Assembly: GCA_964016885.1 (NCBI GenBank)
Contig: OZ024745.1
Coordinates: 47,842,542-47,906,541 of the forward strand
DNA: 64,000 nucleotides
Reading direction: 5' to 3'
From: Eledone cirrhosa
Taxonomy: Eukaryota > Mollusca > Cephalopoda > Octopoda > Eledonidae
The notes beneath the pieces were generated by a model. That model was not told where the DNA came from. It did no database searches and saw nothing but the letters and a program-made list of their open reading frames with translations. Both the position numbers and the translations under genes were made by a program. Of this stretch, positions 15,297 to 28,800 are shown piece by piece. How positions within the stretch are numbered: the stretch's first letter is position 1; the number at the start of each line of letters is the position of its first letter.

Positions 15297-18200
15297 AACA
15301 GTACTAGAAACGTTCTCTTGCAAGGTATAGCTTTCCTCTACCTCATGACAACAGTACTAGAAACGTTCTCTTGCAAGGTATAGCTTTCATCTAGCTCATG
15401 ACAACAGTACTAGAAACGTTCTCTTGCAAGATATAGCTTTCCTCTACCTCATGACAACAGTACTAGAAACGTTCTCATGCAAGGTATAGCTTTCCTCTAG
15501 CTCATGACAACAGTACTAGAAACGTTCTCTTGGAATGTATAGCTTTCCTCTAGCTCATGACAACAGTACTAGAAACGTTCTCTTGCAAGGTATAGCTTTC
15601 CTCTAGCTGACGACAACAGTACTAGAAACGTTCTCTTGCAAGGTATAGCTTTCCTCTAGCTCATGACAACAGTACTAGAAACGTTCTCTTGCAAGGTATA
15701 GCTTTCCTCTACCTCATGAAAACAGTACTAGAAACGTTCTCTTGCAAGGTATAGCTTTCCTCTAGCTCATGACAACAGTACTAGAAACGTTCTCTTGCAA
15801 GGTATAGCTTTCCGGTAGCTCATGACAACAGTACTAGAAACGTTCTCTTGCAAGGTATAGCTTTCCTCTAGCTGATGACAACAGTACTAGAAACGTTCTC
15901 TTGCAATGTATAGCTTTCCTCTAGCTGATGACAACAGTACTAGAAACGTTCTCTTGCAAGGTATAGCTTTCCTCTACCTCATGACAACAGTACTAGAAAC
16001 GTTCTCTTGCAAGGTATAGCTTTCCTCTACCTCATGACAACAGTACTAGAAACGTTCTCTTGCAAGGTATAGCTTTCCTCTACCTCATGACAACAGTACT
16101 AGAAACGTTCTCTTGCAAGGTATAGCTTTCCTCTAGCGGATGACAACAGTACTAGAAACGTTCTCTTGCAAGGTATAGCTTTCCTCTCCCTCATGACAAC
16201 AGTACTAGAAACGTTCTCTTGCAAGGTATAGCTTTCCTCTACCTCATGACAACAGTACTAGAAACGTTCTCTTGCAAGGTATAGCTTTCCTCTACCTCAT
16301 GACAACATTACTAGAAACGTTCTCTTGCAAGGTATAGCTTTCCTCTACCTCATGACAACAGTACTAGAAACGTTCTCTTGCAAGGTATAGCTTTCCTGTA
16401 GCTCATGACAACAGTACTAGAAACGTTCTCTTGTAAGGTATAGCTTTCCTCTAGCTGATGACAACAGTACTAGAAACGTTCTCTTGCAAGTTATAGCTTT
16501 CCTCTATCTGATGACAACAGTACTAGAAACGTTCTCTTGCAAGGTATAGCTCTCCTCTACCTCATCACAACAGTACTAGAAACGTTCTCTTGCAAGGTAT
16601 AGCGTTCCTCTAGCTCATGACAACAGTACTAGAAACGTTCTCTTGCAAGGTATAGCTTTCCTCTAGCTCATGACAACAGTACTAGAAACGTTCTCTTGCA
16701 AGGTATAGCTTTCCTCTACCTCATGACAACAGTACTAGAAACGTTCTCTTGCAAGGTATAGCTTTCCTCTACCTCATGACAACAGTACTAGAAACGTTCT
16801 CATGCAAGGTATAGCTTTCCTCTAGCTCATGACAACAGTACTAGAAACGTTCTCTTGCAAGGTATAGCTTTCCTGTAGCTCATGACAACAGTACTAGAAA
16901 CGTTCTCTTGCAAGGTATAGCTTTCCTCTAGCTGATGACAACAGTACTAGAAACATTCTCTTGCAAGGTATAGCTTTCCTCTAGCTCATGACAACAGTAC
17001 TAGAAACGTTCTCTTGCAAGGTATAGCTTTCATCTACCTCATGACAACAGTACTAGAAACGTTCTCTTGCAAGGTATAGCTTTCCTCTACCTCATGACAA
17101 CAGTACTAGAAACGTTCTCTTGCAAGGTATAGCTTTCCTGTAGCTCATGACAACAGTACTAGAAACGTTCTCTTGTAAGGTATAGCTTTCCTCTAGCTGA
17201 TGACAACAGTACTAGAAACGTTCTCTTGCAAGGTATAGCTTTCCTCTAGCTGATGACAACAGTACCAGAAACGTTCTCTTGCAAGGTATAGCTTTCCTCT
17301 ACCTCATAACAACAGTACTAGAAACGTTCTCTTGCAAGGTATAGCTTTCCTCTAGCTGATGACAACAGTACTAGAAACGTTCTCTTGCAAGGTATAGCTT
17401 TCCTCTACCTCATGACAACAGTACTAGAAACGTTCTCTTGCAAGTTATAGCTTTCCTCTAGCTGATGACAACAGTACTAGAAACGTTCTCTTGCAAGGTA
17501 TAGCTTTCCTCTACCTCATCACAACAGTACTAGAAACGTTCTCTTGCAAGGTATAGCTTTCCTCTAGCTGATGACAACAGTACTAGAAACGTTCTCTTGC
17601 AAGTTATAGCTTTCCTCGACCTCATCACAACAGTACTAGAAACGTTCTCTTGCAAGGTATAGCTTTCTTCTACCTCATGACAACAGTACTAGAAACGTTC
17701 TCTTGCAAGGTATAGCTTTCCTCTACCTCATGACAACAGTACTAGAAACGTTCTCTTGCAAGGTATAGCTTTCCTCTAGCTCATGACAACAATACTAGAA
17801 ACGTTCTCTTGCAAGGTATAGCTTTCCTCTAGTTGATGACAACAGTACTAGAAACGTTCTCTTGCAAGGTATAGCTTTCGTCTAGCTCATGACAACAGTA
17901 CTAGAAACGTTCTCTTGCAAGGTATAGCTTTCCTCTAGCTCATGACAACAGTAGTAGAAACGTTCTCTTGCAAAGTATAACTTTCCTCTACCTCATGACA
18001 ACGGTACTAGAAACGTTCTCTTGCAAGGTATAGCTTTCCTCTAGCTGATGACAACAGTACTAGAAACGTTCTCTTGCAAGGTATAGCTCTCCTCTAGCTC
18101 ATGACAACAGTACTAGAAACGTTCTCTTGCAAGGTATAGCTTTCCTCTAGCTCATGACAACAGTACTAGAAACGTTCTCTTGCAAGGTATAGCTTTCCTC

Positions 18201-21200
18201 TACCTCATGACAACAGTACTAGAAACGTTCTCTTGCAAGGTATAGCTTTCCTCTAGCTCATGACAACAGTACTAGAAACGTTCTCTTGCAAGGTATAGCT
18301 TTCCTCTACCTCATGACAACAGTACTAGAAACGTTCTCTTGCAAGGTATAGCTTTCCTCTAGCTCATGACAACAATACTAGAAACGTTCTCATGCAAGGT
18401 ATAGCTTTCCTCTACCTCATGACAACAGTACTAGAAACGTTCTCTTGCAAGGTATAGCTTTCCTCTCCCTCATGACAACAGTACTAGAAACGTTCTCTTG
18501 CAAGGTATAGCTTTCCTCTACCTCATGACAACAGTACTAGAAACGTTCTCTTGCAAGGTATAGCTTTCCTCTAACTCATGACAACAGTACTAGAAACGTT
18601 CTCTTGCAAGGTATAGCTTTCCTCTACCTCATGACAACAGTACTAGAAACGTTCTCTTGCAAGGTATAGCTTTCCTCTACCTCATGACAACAGTACTAGA
18701 AACGTTCTCTTGCAAGGTATAGCTTTCCTCTACCTCATGACAACAGTACTAGAAACGTTCTCTTGCAAGGTATAGCTTTCCTCTAGCTCATGACAACAAT
18801 ACTAGAAACGTTCTCATGCAAGGTATAGCTTTCCTCTACCTCATGACAACAGTACTAGAAACGTTCTCTTGCAAGGTATAGCTTTCCTCTCCCTCATGAC
18901 AACAGTACTAGAAACGTTCTCTTGCAAGGTATAGCTTTCCTCTACCTCATGACAACAGTACTAGAAACGTTCTCTTGCAAGGTATAGCTTTCCTCTAACT
19001 CATGACAACAGTACTAGAAACGTTCTCTTGCAAGGTATAGCTTTCCTCTACCTCATGACAACAGTACTAGAAACGTTCTCTTGCAAGGTATAGCTTTCCT
19101 CTAGCTGACGACAACAGTACTAGAAACGTTCTCTTGCAAGGTATAGCTTTCCTCTCCCTCATGACAACAGTACTAGAAACGTTCTCTTGCTTGCAAGGTA
19201 TAGCTTTCCTCTACCTCATGACAACAGTACTTGAAACGTTCTCTTGCAAGGTATAGCTTTCCTCTAGCTGATGACAACAGTACTAGAAACGTTCTCTTGC
19301 AAGGTATAGCTTTCCTCTACCTCATGACAACAGTACTAGAAACGTTCTCTTGCAAGGTATAGCTTTCCTCTAGCTCATGACAACAGTACTATAAACATTC
19401 TCTTGCAAGGTATAGCTTTCCTCTACCTCATGACAACAGTACTAGAAACGTTCTCTTGCAAGGTATAGCTTTCCTCTAGCTCATGACAACAGTACTAGAA
19501 ACGTTCTCTTGCAAGGTATAGCTTTCCTGTAGCTCATGACAACAGTACTAGAAACGTTCTCTTGCAAGGTATAGCTTTCCTCTAGCTCATGACAACAGTA
19601 CTAGAAACGTTCTCTTGCAAGGTATAGCTTTCCTCTACCTCATGACAACAGTACTAGAAACGTTCTCTTGCAAGGTATAGCTTTCATCTAGCTCATGACA
19701 ACAGTACTAGAAACGTTCTCTTGCAAGATATAGCTTTCCTCTACCTCATGACAACAGTACTAGAAACGTTCTCATGCAAGGTATAGCTTTCCTCTAGCTC
19801 ATGACAACAGTACTAGAAACGTTCTCTTGCAAGGTATAGCTTTCCTGTAGCTCATGACAACAGTACTAGAAACGTTCTCTTGCAAGGTATAGCTTTCCTC
19901 TAGCTGATGACAACAGTACTAGAAACGTTCTCTTGGAATGTATAGCTTTCCTCTAGCTCATGACAACAGTACTAGAAACGTTCTCTTGCAAGGTATAGCT
20001 TTCCTCTAGCTGACGACAACAGTACTAGAAACGTTCTCTTGCAAGGTATAGCTTTCCTCTACCTCATGACAACAGTACTAGAAACGTTCTCTTGCTTGCA
20101 AGGTATATCTTTCCTCTACCTCATGACAACAGTACTAGAAACGTTCTCTTGCAAGGTATAGCTTTCCTCTAGCTGATGACAACAGTACTAGAAACCTTCT
20201 GTTGCAAGGTATAGCTTTCCTCTACCTCATGACAACAGTACTAGAAACGTTCTCTTGCAAGGTATAGCTTTCCTCTAGCTCATGACAACAGTACTAGAAA
20301 CGTTCTCTTGCAAGGTATAGCTTTCCTCTACCTCATGACAACAGTACTAGAAACGTTCTCTTGCAAGGTATAGCTTTCCTCTAGCTCATGACAACAGTAC
20401 TAGAAACGTTCTCTTGCAAGGTATAGCTTTCCTCTACCTCATGACAACAGTACTAGAAACGTTCTCTTGCAAGGTATAGCTTTCCTCTAGCTCATGACAA
20501 CAATACTAGAAACGTTCTCATGCAAGGTATAGCTTTCCTCTACCTCATGACAACAGTACTAGAAACGTTCTCTTGCAAGGTATAGCTTTCATCTAACTCA
20601 TGACAACAGTACTAGAAACGTTCTCTTGCAAGGTATAGCTTTCCTCTACCTCATGACAACAGTACTAGAAACGTTCTCTTGCAAGGTATAGCTTTCCTCT
20701 AGCTGACGACAACAGTACTAGAAACGTTCTCTTGCAAGGTATAGCTTTCCTCTCCCTCATGACAACAGTACTAGAAACGTTCTCTTGCTTGCAAGGTATA
20801 GCTTTCCTCTACCTCATGACAACAGTACTAGAAACGTTCTCTTGCAAGGTATAGCTTTCCTCTACCTCATGACAACAGTACTAGAAACGTTCTCTTGCAA
20901 GGTATAGCTTTCCTCTAGCTCATGACAACAGTACTAGAAACGTTCTCTTGCAAGGTATAGCTTTCCTGTAGCTCATGACAACAGTACTAGAAACGTTCTC
21001 TTGCAAGGTATAGCTTTCCTCTAGCTGACGACAACAGTACTAGAAACGTTCTCTTGCTATTTATAGCTTTCCTCTAGCTGATGACAACAGTACTAGAAAC
21101 GTTCTCTTGCAAGGTATAGCTTTCCTCTACCTCATGATAACAGTACTAGAAACGTTCTCTTGCAAGGTATAGCTTTCCTCTACCTCATGACAACAGTACT

Positions 21201-24200
21201 AGAAACGTTCTCTTGCAAGGTATAGCTTTCTTGTACCTCATGACAACAGTACTAGAAACGTTCTCTTGCAAGGTATAGCTTTCCTCTAGCTCATGACAAC
21301 AGTACTAGAAACGTTCTCTTGCAAGGTATAGCTTTCCTCTACCTCATGACAACAGTACTAGAAACGTTCTCTTGCAAGGTATAGCTTTCATCTAGCTCAT
21401 GACAACAGTACTAGAAACGTTCTCTTGCAAGATATAGCTTTCCTCTACCTCATGACAACAGTACTAGAAACGTTCTCATGCAAGGTATAGCTTTCCTCTA
21501 GCTCATGACAACAGTACTAGAAACGTTCTCTTGGAATGTATAGCTTTCCTCTAGCTCATGACAACAGTACTAGAAACGTTCTCTTGCAAGGTATAGCTTT
21601 CCTCTAGCTGACGACAACAGTACTAGAAACGTTCTCTTGCAAGGTATAGCTTTCCTCTACCTCATGACAACAGTACTAGAAACGTTCTCTTGCTTGCAAG
21701 GTATAGCTTTCCTCTACCTCATGACAACAGTACTAGAAACGTTCTCTTGCAAGGTATAGCTTTCCTCTAGCTGATGACAACAGTACTAGAAACCTTCTGT
21801 TGCAAGGTATAGCTTTCCTCTACCTCATGACAACAGTACTAGAAACGTTCTCCTGCAAGGTATAGCTTTCCTCTAGCTGATGACAACAGTACTAGAAACG
21901 TTCTCTTGCAAGGTATAGCTTTCCTCTACCTCATGATAACAGTACTAGAAACGTTCTCTTGCAAGGTATAGCTTTCCTCTACCTCATGACAACAGTACTA
22001 GAAACGTTCTCTTGCAAGGTATAGCTTTCTTGTACCTCATGACAACAGTACTAGAAACGTTCTCTTGCAAGGTATAGCTTTCCTCTACCTCATGACAACA
22101 GTACTAGAAACGTTCTCTTGCAAGGTATAGCTTTCCTGTAGCTCATGACAACAGTACTAGAAACGTTCTCTTGTAAGGTATAGCTTTCCTCTAGCTGATG
22201 ACAACAGTACTAGAAACGTTCTCTTGCAAGTTATAGCTTTCCTCTATCTGATGACAACAGTACTAGAAACGTTCTCTTGCAAGGTATAGCTCCCCTCTAC
22301 CTCATCACAACAGTACTAGAAACGTTCTCTTGCAAGGTATAGCGTTCCTCTAGCTCATGACAACAGTACTAGAAACGTTCTCTTGCAAGGTATAGCTTTC
22401 CTCTAGCTCATGACAACAGTACTAGAAACGTTCTCTTGCAAGGTATAGCTTTCCTCTACCTCATGACAACAGTACTAGAAACGTTCTCTTGCAAGGTATA
22501 GCTTTCCTCTAGCTCATGACAACAGTACTAGAAACGTTCTCTTGCAAGGTATAGCTTTCCTCTACCTCATGACAACAGTACTAGAAACGTTCTCATGCAA
22601 GGTATAGCTTTCCTGTAGCTCATGACAACAGTACTAGAAACGTTCTCTTGCAAGGTATAGCTTTCCTCTAGCTGATGACAACAGTACTAGAAACATTCTC
22701 TTGCAAGGTATAGCTTTCCTCTAGCTCATGACAACAGTACTAGAAACGTTCTCTTGCAAGGTATAGCTTTCATCTACCTCATGACAACAGTACTAGAAAC
22801 GTTCTCTTGCAAGGTATAGCTTTCATCTACCTCATGACAACAGTACTAGAAACGTTCTCTTGCAAGGTATAGCTTTCCTCTACCTCATGACAACAGTACT
22901 AGAAACGTTCTCTTGCAAGGTATAGCTTTCCTGTAGCTCATGACAACAGTACTAGAAACGTTCTCTTGTAAGGTATAGCTTTCCTCTAGCTGATGACAAC
23001 AGTACTAGAAACGTTCTCTTGCAAGGTATAGCTTTCCTCTAGCTGATGACAACAGTACCAGAAACGTTCTCTTGCAAGGTATAGCTTTCCTCTACCTCAT
23101 GACAACAGTACTAGAAACGTTCTCTTGCAAGGTATAGCTTTCCTCTAGCTGATGACAACAGTACTAGAAACGTTCTCTTGCAAGGTATAGCTTTCCTCTA
23201 CCTCATGACAACAGTACTAGAAACGTTCTCTTGCAAGTTATAGCTTTCCTCTAGCTGATGACAACAGTACTAGAAACGTTCTCTTGCAAGGTATAGCTTT
23301 CCTCTACCTCATCACAACAGTACTAGAAACGTTCTCTTGCAAGGTATAGCTTTCCTCTAGCTGATGACAACAGTACTAGAAACGTTCTCTTGCAAGTTAT
23401 AGCTTTCCTCGACCTCATCACAACAGTACTAGAAACGTTCTCTTGCAAGGTATAGCTTTCTTCTACCTCATGACAACAGTACTAGAAACGTTCTCTTGCA
23501 AGGTATAGCTTTCCTCTACCTCATGACAACAGTACTAGAAACGTTCTCTTGCAAGGTATAGCTTTCCTCTAGCTCATGACAACAATACTAGAAACGTTCT
23601 CTTGCAAGGTATAGCTTTCCTCTAGCTGATGACAACAGTACTAGAAACGTTCTCTTGCAAGGTATAGCTTTCGTCTAGCTCATGACAACAGTACTAGAAA
23701 CGTTCTCTTGCAAGGTATAGCTTTCCTCTAGCTCATGACAACAGTAGTAGAAACGTCCTCTTGCAAAGTATAGCTTTCCTCTACCTCATGACAACGGTAC
23801 TAGAAACGTTCTCTTGCAAGGTATAGCTTTCCTCTAGCTGATGACAACAGTACTAGAAACGTTCTCTTGCAAGGTATAGCTCTCCTCTAGCTCATGACAA
23901 CAGTACTAGAAACGTTCTCTTGCAAGGTATAGCTTTCCTCTAGCTCATGACAACAGTACTAGAAACGTTCTCTTGCAAGGTATAGCTTTCCTCTAGCTCA
24001 TGACAACAGTACTAGAAACGTTCTCTTGCAAGGTATAGCTATCCTCTACCTCATGACAACAGTACTAGAAACGTTCTCTTGCAAGGTATAGCTTTCCTCT
24101 AGCTCATGACAACAATACTAGAAACGTTCTCATGCAAGGTATAGCTTTCCTCTACCTCATGACAACAGTACTAGAAACGTTCTCTTGCAAGGTATAGCTT

Positions 24201-25800
24201 TCCTCTAACTCATGACAACAGTACTAGAAACGTTCTCTTGCAAGGTATAGCTTTCCTCTACCTCATGACAACAGTACTAGAAACGTTCTCTTGCAAGGTA
24301 TAGCTTTCCTCTAGCTGACGACAACAGTACTAGAAACGTTCTCTTGCAAGGTATAGCTTTCCTCTCCCTCATGACAACAGTACTAGAAACGTTCTCTTGC
24401 TTGCAAGGTATAGCTTTCCTCTACCTCATGACAACAGTACTAGAAACGTTCTCTTGCAAGGTATAGCTTTCCTCTAGCTGATGACAACAGTACTAGAAAC
24501 CTTCTCTTGCAAGGTATAGCTTTCCTCTAGCTCATGACAACAGTAATAGAAACGTTCTCTTGCAAGGTATAGCTTTCCTCTACCTCATGACAACAGTACT
24601 AGAAACGTTCTCTTGCAAGGTATAGCTTTCCTCTAGCTGATGACAACAGTACTAGAAACGTTCTCTTGCAAGGTATAGCTTTCCTCTACCTCATGACAAC
24701 AGTACTAGAAACGTTCTCTTGCAAGGTATAGTTTTCCTCTAGCTCATGACAACAGTACTATAAACATTCTCTTGCAAGGTATAGCTTTCCTCTACCTCAT
24801 GACAACAGTACTAGAAACGTTCTCTTGCAAGGTATAGCTTTCCTCTAGCTCATGACAACAGTACTAGAAACGTTCTCTTGCAAGGTATAGCTTTCCTGTA
24901 GCTCATGACAACAGTACTAGAAACGTTCTCTTGCAAGGTATAGCTTTCCTCTAGCTCATGACAACAGTACTAGAAACGTTCTCTTGCAAGGTATAGCTTT
25001 CCTCTACCTCATGACAACAGTACTAGAAACGTTCTCTTGCAAGGTATAGCTTTCATCTAGCTCATGACAACAGTACTAGAAACGTTCTCTTGCAAGATAT
25101 AGCTTTCCTCTACCTCATGACAACAGTACTAGAAACGTTCTCATGCAAGGTATAGCTTTCCTCTAGCTCATGACAACAGTACTAGAAACGTTCTCTTGCA
25201 AGGTATAGCTTTCCTGTAGCTCATGACGACAGTACTAGAAACGTTCTCTTGCAAGGTATAGCTTTCCTCTAGCTGATGACAACAGTACTGGAAACGTTCT
25301 CTTGGAATGTATAGCTTTCCTCTAGCTCATGACAACAGTACTAGAAACGTTCTCTTGCAAGGTATAGCTTTCCTCTAGCTGACGACAACAGTACTAGAAA
25401 CGTTCTCTTGCAAGGTATAGCTTTCCTCTACCTCATGACAACAGTACTAGAAACGTTCTCTTGCTTGCAAGGTATAGCTTTCCTCTACCTCATGACAACA
25501 GTACTAGAAACGTTCTCTTGCAAGGTATAGCTTTCCTCTAGCTGATGACAACAGTACTAGAAACCTTCTGTTGCAAGGTATAACTTTCCTCTACCTCATG
25601 ACAACAGTACTAGAAACGTTCTCTTGCAAGGTATAGCTTTCCTCTAGCTCATGACAACAGTACTAGAAACGTTCTCTTGCAAGGTATAGCTTTCCTCTAC
25701 CTCATGACAACAGTACTAGAAACGTTCTCTTGCAAGGTATAGCTTTCCTCTAGCTCATGACAACAGTACTAGAAACGTTCTCTTGCAAGGTATAGCTTTC
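14700..25800. repeat. Imperfect 5.4-6.0-kb duplication
   Basis: Variants in 14.7-20.3 kb recur in 20.7-25.8 kb, but the offset changes in steps. TGGAATG at 15,531/21,532 gives 6,001; AAACATT at 16,951/22,691 and the GCTCTCC or GCTCCCC variant at 16,549/22,289 give 5,740; GTAGTAG at 17,951/23,744 gives 5,793; ATAAAC at 19,391/24,760 and TGGAATG at 19,934/25,303 give 5,369. Each step is a whole number of monomers plus multiples of 4, so the copies differ only by gain or loss of complete monomers. A further 8-monomer (424-bp) tandem duplication lies at about 18,371-18,795 (AACAATA marker). Confidence 0.8.
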
Positions 25801-28800
25801 CTCTACCTCATGACAACAGTACTAGAAACGTTCTCTTGCAAGGTATAGCTTTCCTCTACCTCATGACAACAGTACTAGAAACGTTCTCTTGCAAGGTATA
25901 GCTTTCCTCTACCTCATGACAACAGTACTAGAAACGTTCTCTTGCAAGGTATAGCTTTCCTCTACCTCATGACAACAGTACTAGAAACGTTCTCTTGCAA
26001 GGTATAGCTTTCCTCTAGCTGATGACAACAGTACTAGAAACGTTCTCTTGCAAGGTATAGCTTTCCTCTCCCTCATGACAACAGTACTAGAAACGTTCTC
26101 TTGCAAGGTATAGCTTTCCTCTACCTCATGACAACATTACTAGAAACGTTCTCTTGCAAGGTATAGCTTTCCTCTACCTCATGACAACAGTACTAGAAAC
26201 GTTCTCTTGCAAGGTATAGCTTTCCTGTAGCTCATGACAACAGTACTAGAAACGTTCTCTTGTAAGGTATAGCTTTCCTCTAGCTGATGACAACAGTACT
26301 AGAAACGTTCTCTTGCAAGTTATAGCTTTCCTCTATCTGATGACAACAGTACTAGAAACGTTCTCTTGCAAGGTATAGCTCTCCTCTACCTCATCACAAC
26401 AGTACTAGAAACGTTCTCTTGCAAGGTATAGCGTTCCTCTAGCTCATGACAACAGTACTAGAAACGTTCTCTTGCAAGGTATAGCTTTCCTCTAGCTCAT
26501 GACAACAGTACTAGAAACGTTCTCTTGCAAGGTATAGCTTTCCTCTACCTCATGACAACAGTACTAGAAACGTTCTCTTGCAAGGTATAGCTTTCCTCTA
26601 GCTCATGACAACAGTACTAGAAACGTTCTCTTGCAAGGTATAGCTTTCCTCTACCTCATGACAACAGTACTAGAAACGTTCTCATGCAAGGTATAGCTTT
26701 CCTCTAGCTCATGACAACAGTACTAGAAACGTTCTCTTGCAAGGTATAGCTTTCCTGTAGCTCATGACAACAGTACTAGAAACGTTCTCTTGCAAGGTAT
26801 AGCTTTCCTCTAGCTGATGACAACAGTACTAGAAACATTCTCTTGCAAGGTATAGCTTTCCTCTAGCTCATGACAACAGTACTAGAAACGTTCTCTTGCA
26901 AGGTATAGCTTTCATCTACCTCATGACAACAGTACTAGAAACGTTCTCTTGCAAGGTATAGCTTTCCTCTACCTCATGACAACAGTACTAGAAACGTTCT
27001 CTTGCAAGGTATAGCTTTCCTCTACCTCATGACAACAGTACTAGAAACGTTCTCTTGCAAGGTATAGCTTTCCTGTAGCTCATGACAACAGTACTAGAAA
27101 CGTTCTCTTGTAAGGTATAGCTTTCCTCTAGCTGATGACAACAGTACTAGAAACGTTCTCTTGCAAGGTATAGCTTTCCTCTAGCTGATGACAACAGTAC
27201 CAGAAACGTTCTCTTGCAAGGTATAGCTTTCCTCTACCTCATGACAACAGTACTAGAAACGTTCTCTTGCAAGGTATAGCTTTCCTCTACCTCATGACAA
27301 CAGTACTAGAAACGTTCTCTTGCAAGGTATAGCTTTCCTCTACCTCATGACAACAGTACTAGAAACGTTCTCTTGCAAGTTATAGCTTTCCTCTAGCTGA
27401 TGACAACAGTACTAGAAACGTTCTCTTGCAAGGTATAGCTTTCCTCTACCTCATCACAACAGTACTAGAAACGTTCTCTTGCAAGGTATAGCTTTCCTCT
27501 AGCTGATGACAACAGTACTAGAAACGTTCTCTTGCAAGTTATAGCTTTCCTCTACCTCATCACAACAGTACTAGAAACGTTCTCTTGCAAGGTATAGCTT
27601 TCTTCTACCTCATGACAACAGTACTAGAAACGTTCTCTTGCAAGGTATAGCTTTCCTCTACCTCATGACAACAGTACTAGAAACGTTCTCTTGCAAGGTA
27701 TAGCTTTCCTCTAGCTCATGACAACAATACTAGAAACGTTCTCTTGCAAGGTATAGCTTTCCTCTAGCTGATGACAACAGTACTAGAAACGTTCTCTTGC
27801 AAGGTATAGCTTTCGTCTAGCTCATGACAACAGTACTAGAAACGTTCTCTTGCAAGGTATAGCTTTCCTCTAGCTCATGACAACAGTAGTAGAAACGTTC
27901 TCTTGCAAAGTATAGCTTTCCTCTACCTCATGACAACGGTACTAGAAACGTTCTCTTGCAAGGTATAGCTTTCCTCTAGCTGATGACAACAGTACTAGAA
28001 ACGTTCTCTTGCAAGGTATAGCTCTCCTCTAGCTCATGACAACAGTACTAGAAACGTTCTCTTGCAAGGTATAGCTTTCCTCTAGCTCATGACAACAGTA
28101 CTAGAAACGTTCTCTTGCAAGGTATAGCTTTCCTCTACCTCATGACAACAGTACTAGAAACGTTCTCTTGCAAGGTATAGCTTTCCTCTAGCTCATGACA
28201 ACAGTACTAGAAACGTTCTCTTGCAAGGTATAGCTTTCCTCTACCTCATGACAACAGTACTAGAAACGTTCTCTTGCAAGGTATAGCTTTCCTCTAGCTC
28301 ATGACAACAATACTAGAAACGTTCTCATGCAAGGTATAGCTTTCCTCTACCTCATGACAACAGTACTAGAAACGTTCTCTTGCAAGGTATAGCTTTCCTC
28401 TAACTCATGACAACAGTACTAGAAACGTTCTCTTGCAAGGTATAGCTTTCCTCTACCTCATGACAACAGTACTAGAAACGTTCTCTTGCAAGGTATAGCT
28501 TTCCTCTCCCTCATGACAACAGTACTAGAAACGTTCTCTTGCTTGCAAGGTATAGCTTTCCTCTACCTCATGACAACAGTACTAGAAACGTTCTCTTGCA
28601 AGGTATAGCTTTCCTCTAGCTGATGACAACAGTACTAGAAACCTTCTCTTGCAAGGTATAGCTTTCCTCTAGCTCATGACAACAGTAATAGAAACGTTCT
28701 CTTGCAAGGTATAGCTTTCCTCTACCTCATGGCAACAGTACTAGAAACGTTCTCTTGCAAGGTATAGCTTTCCTCTAGCTGATGACAACAGTACTAGAAA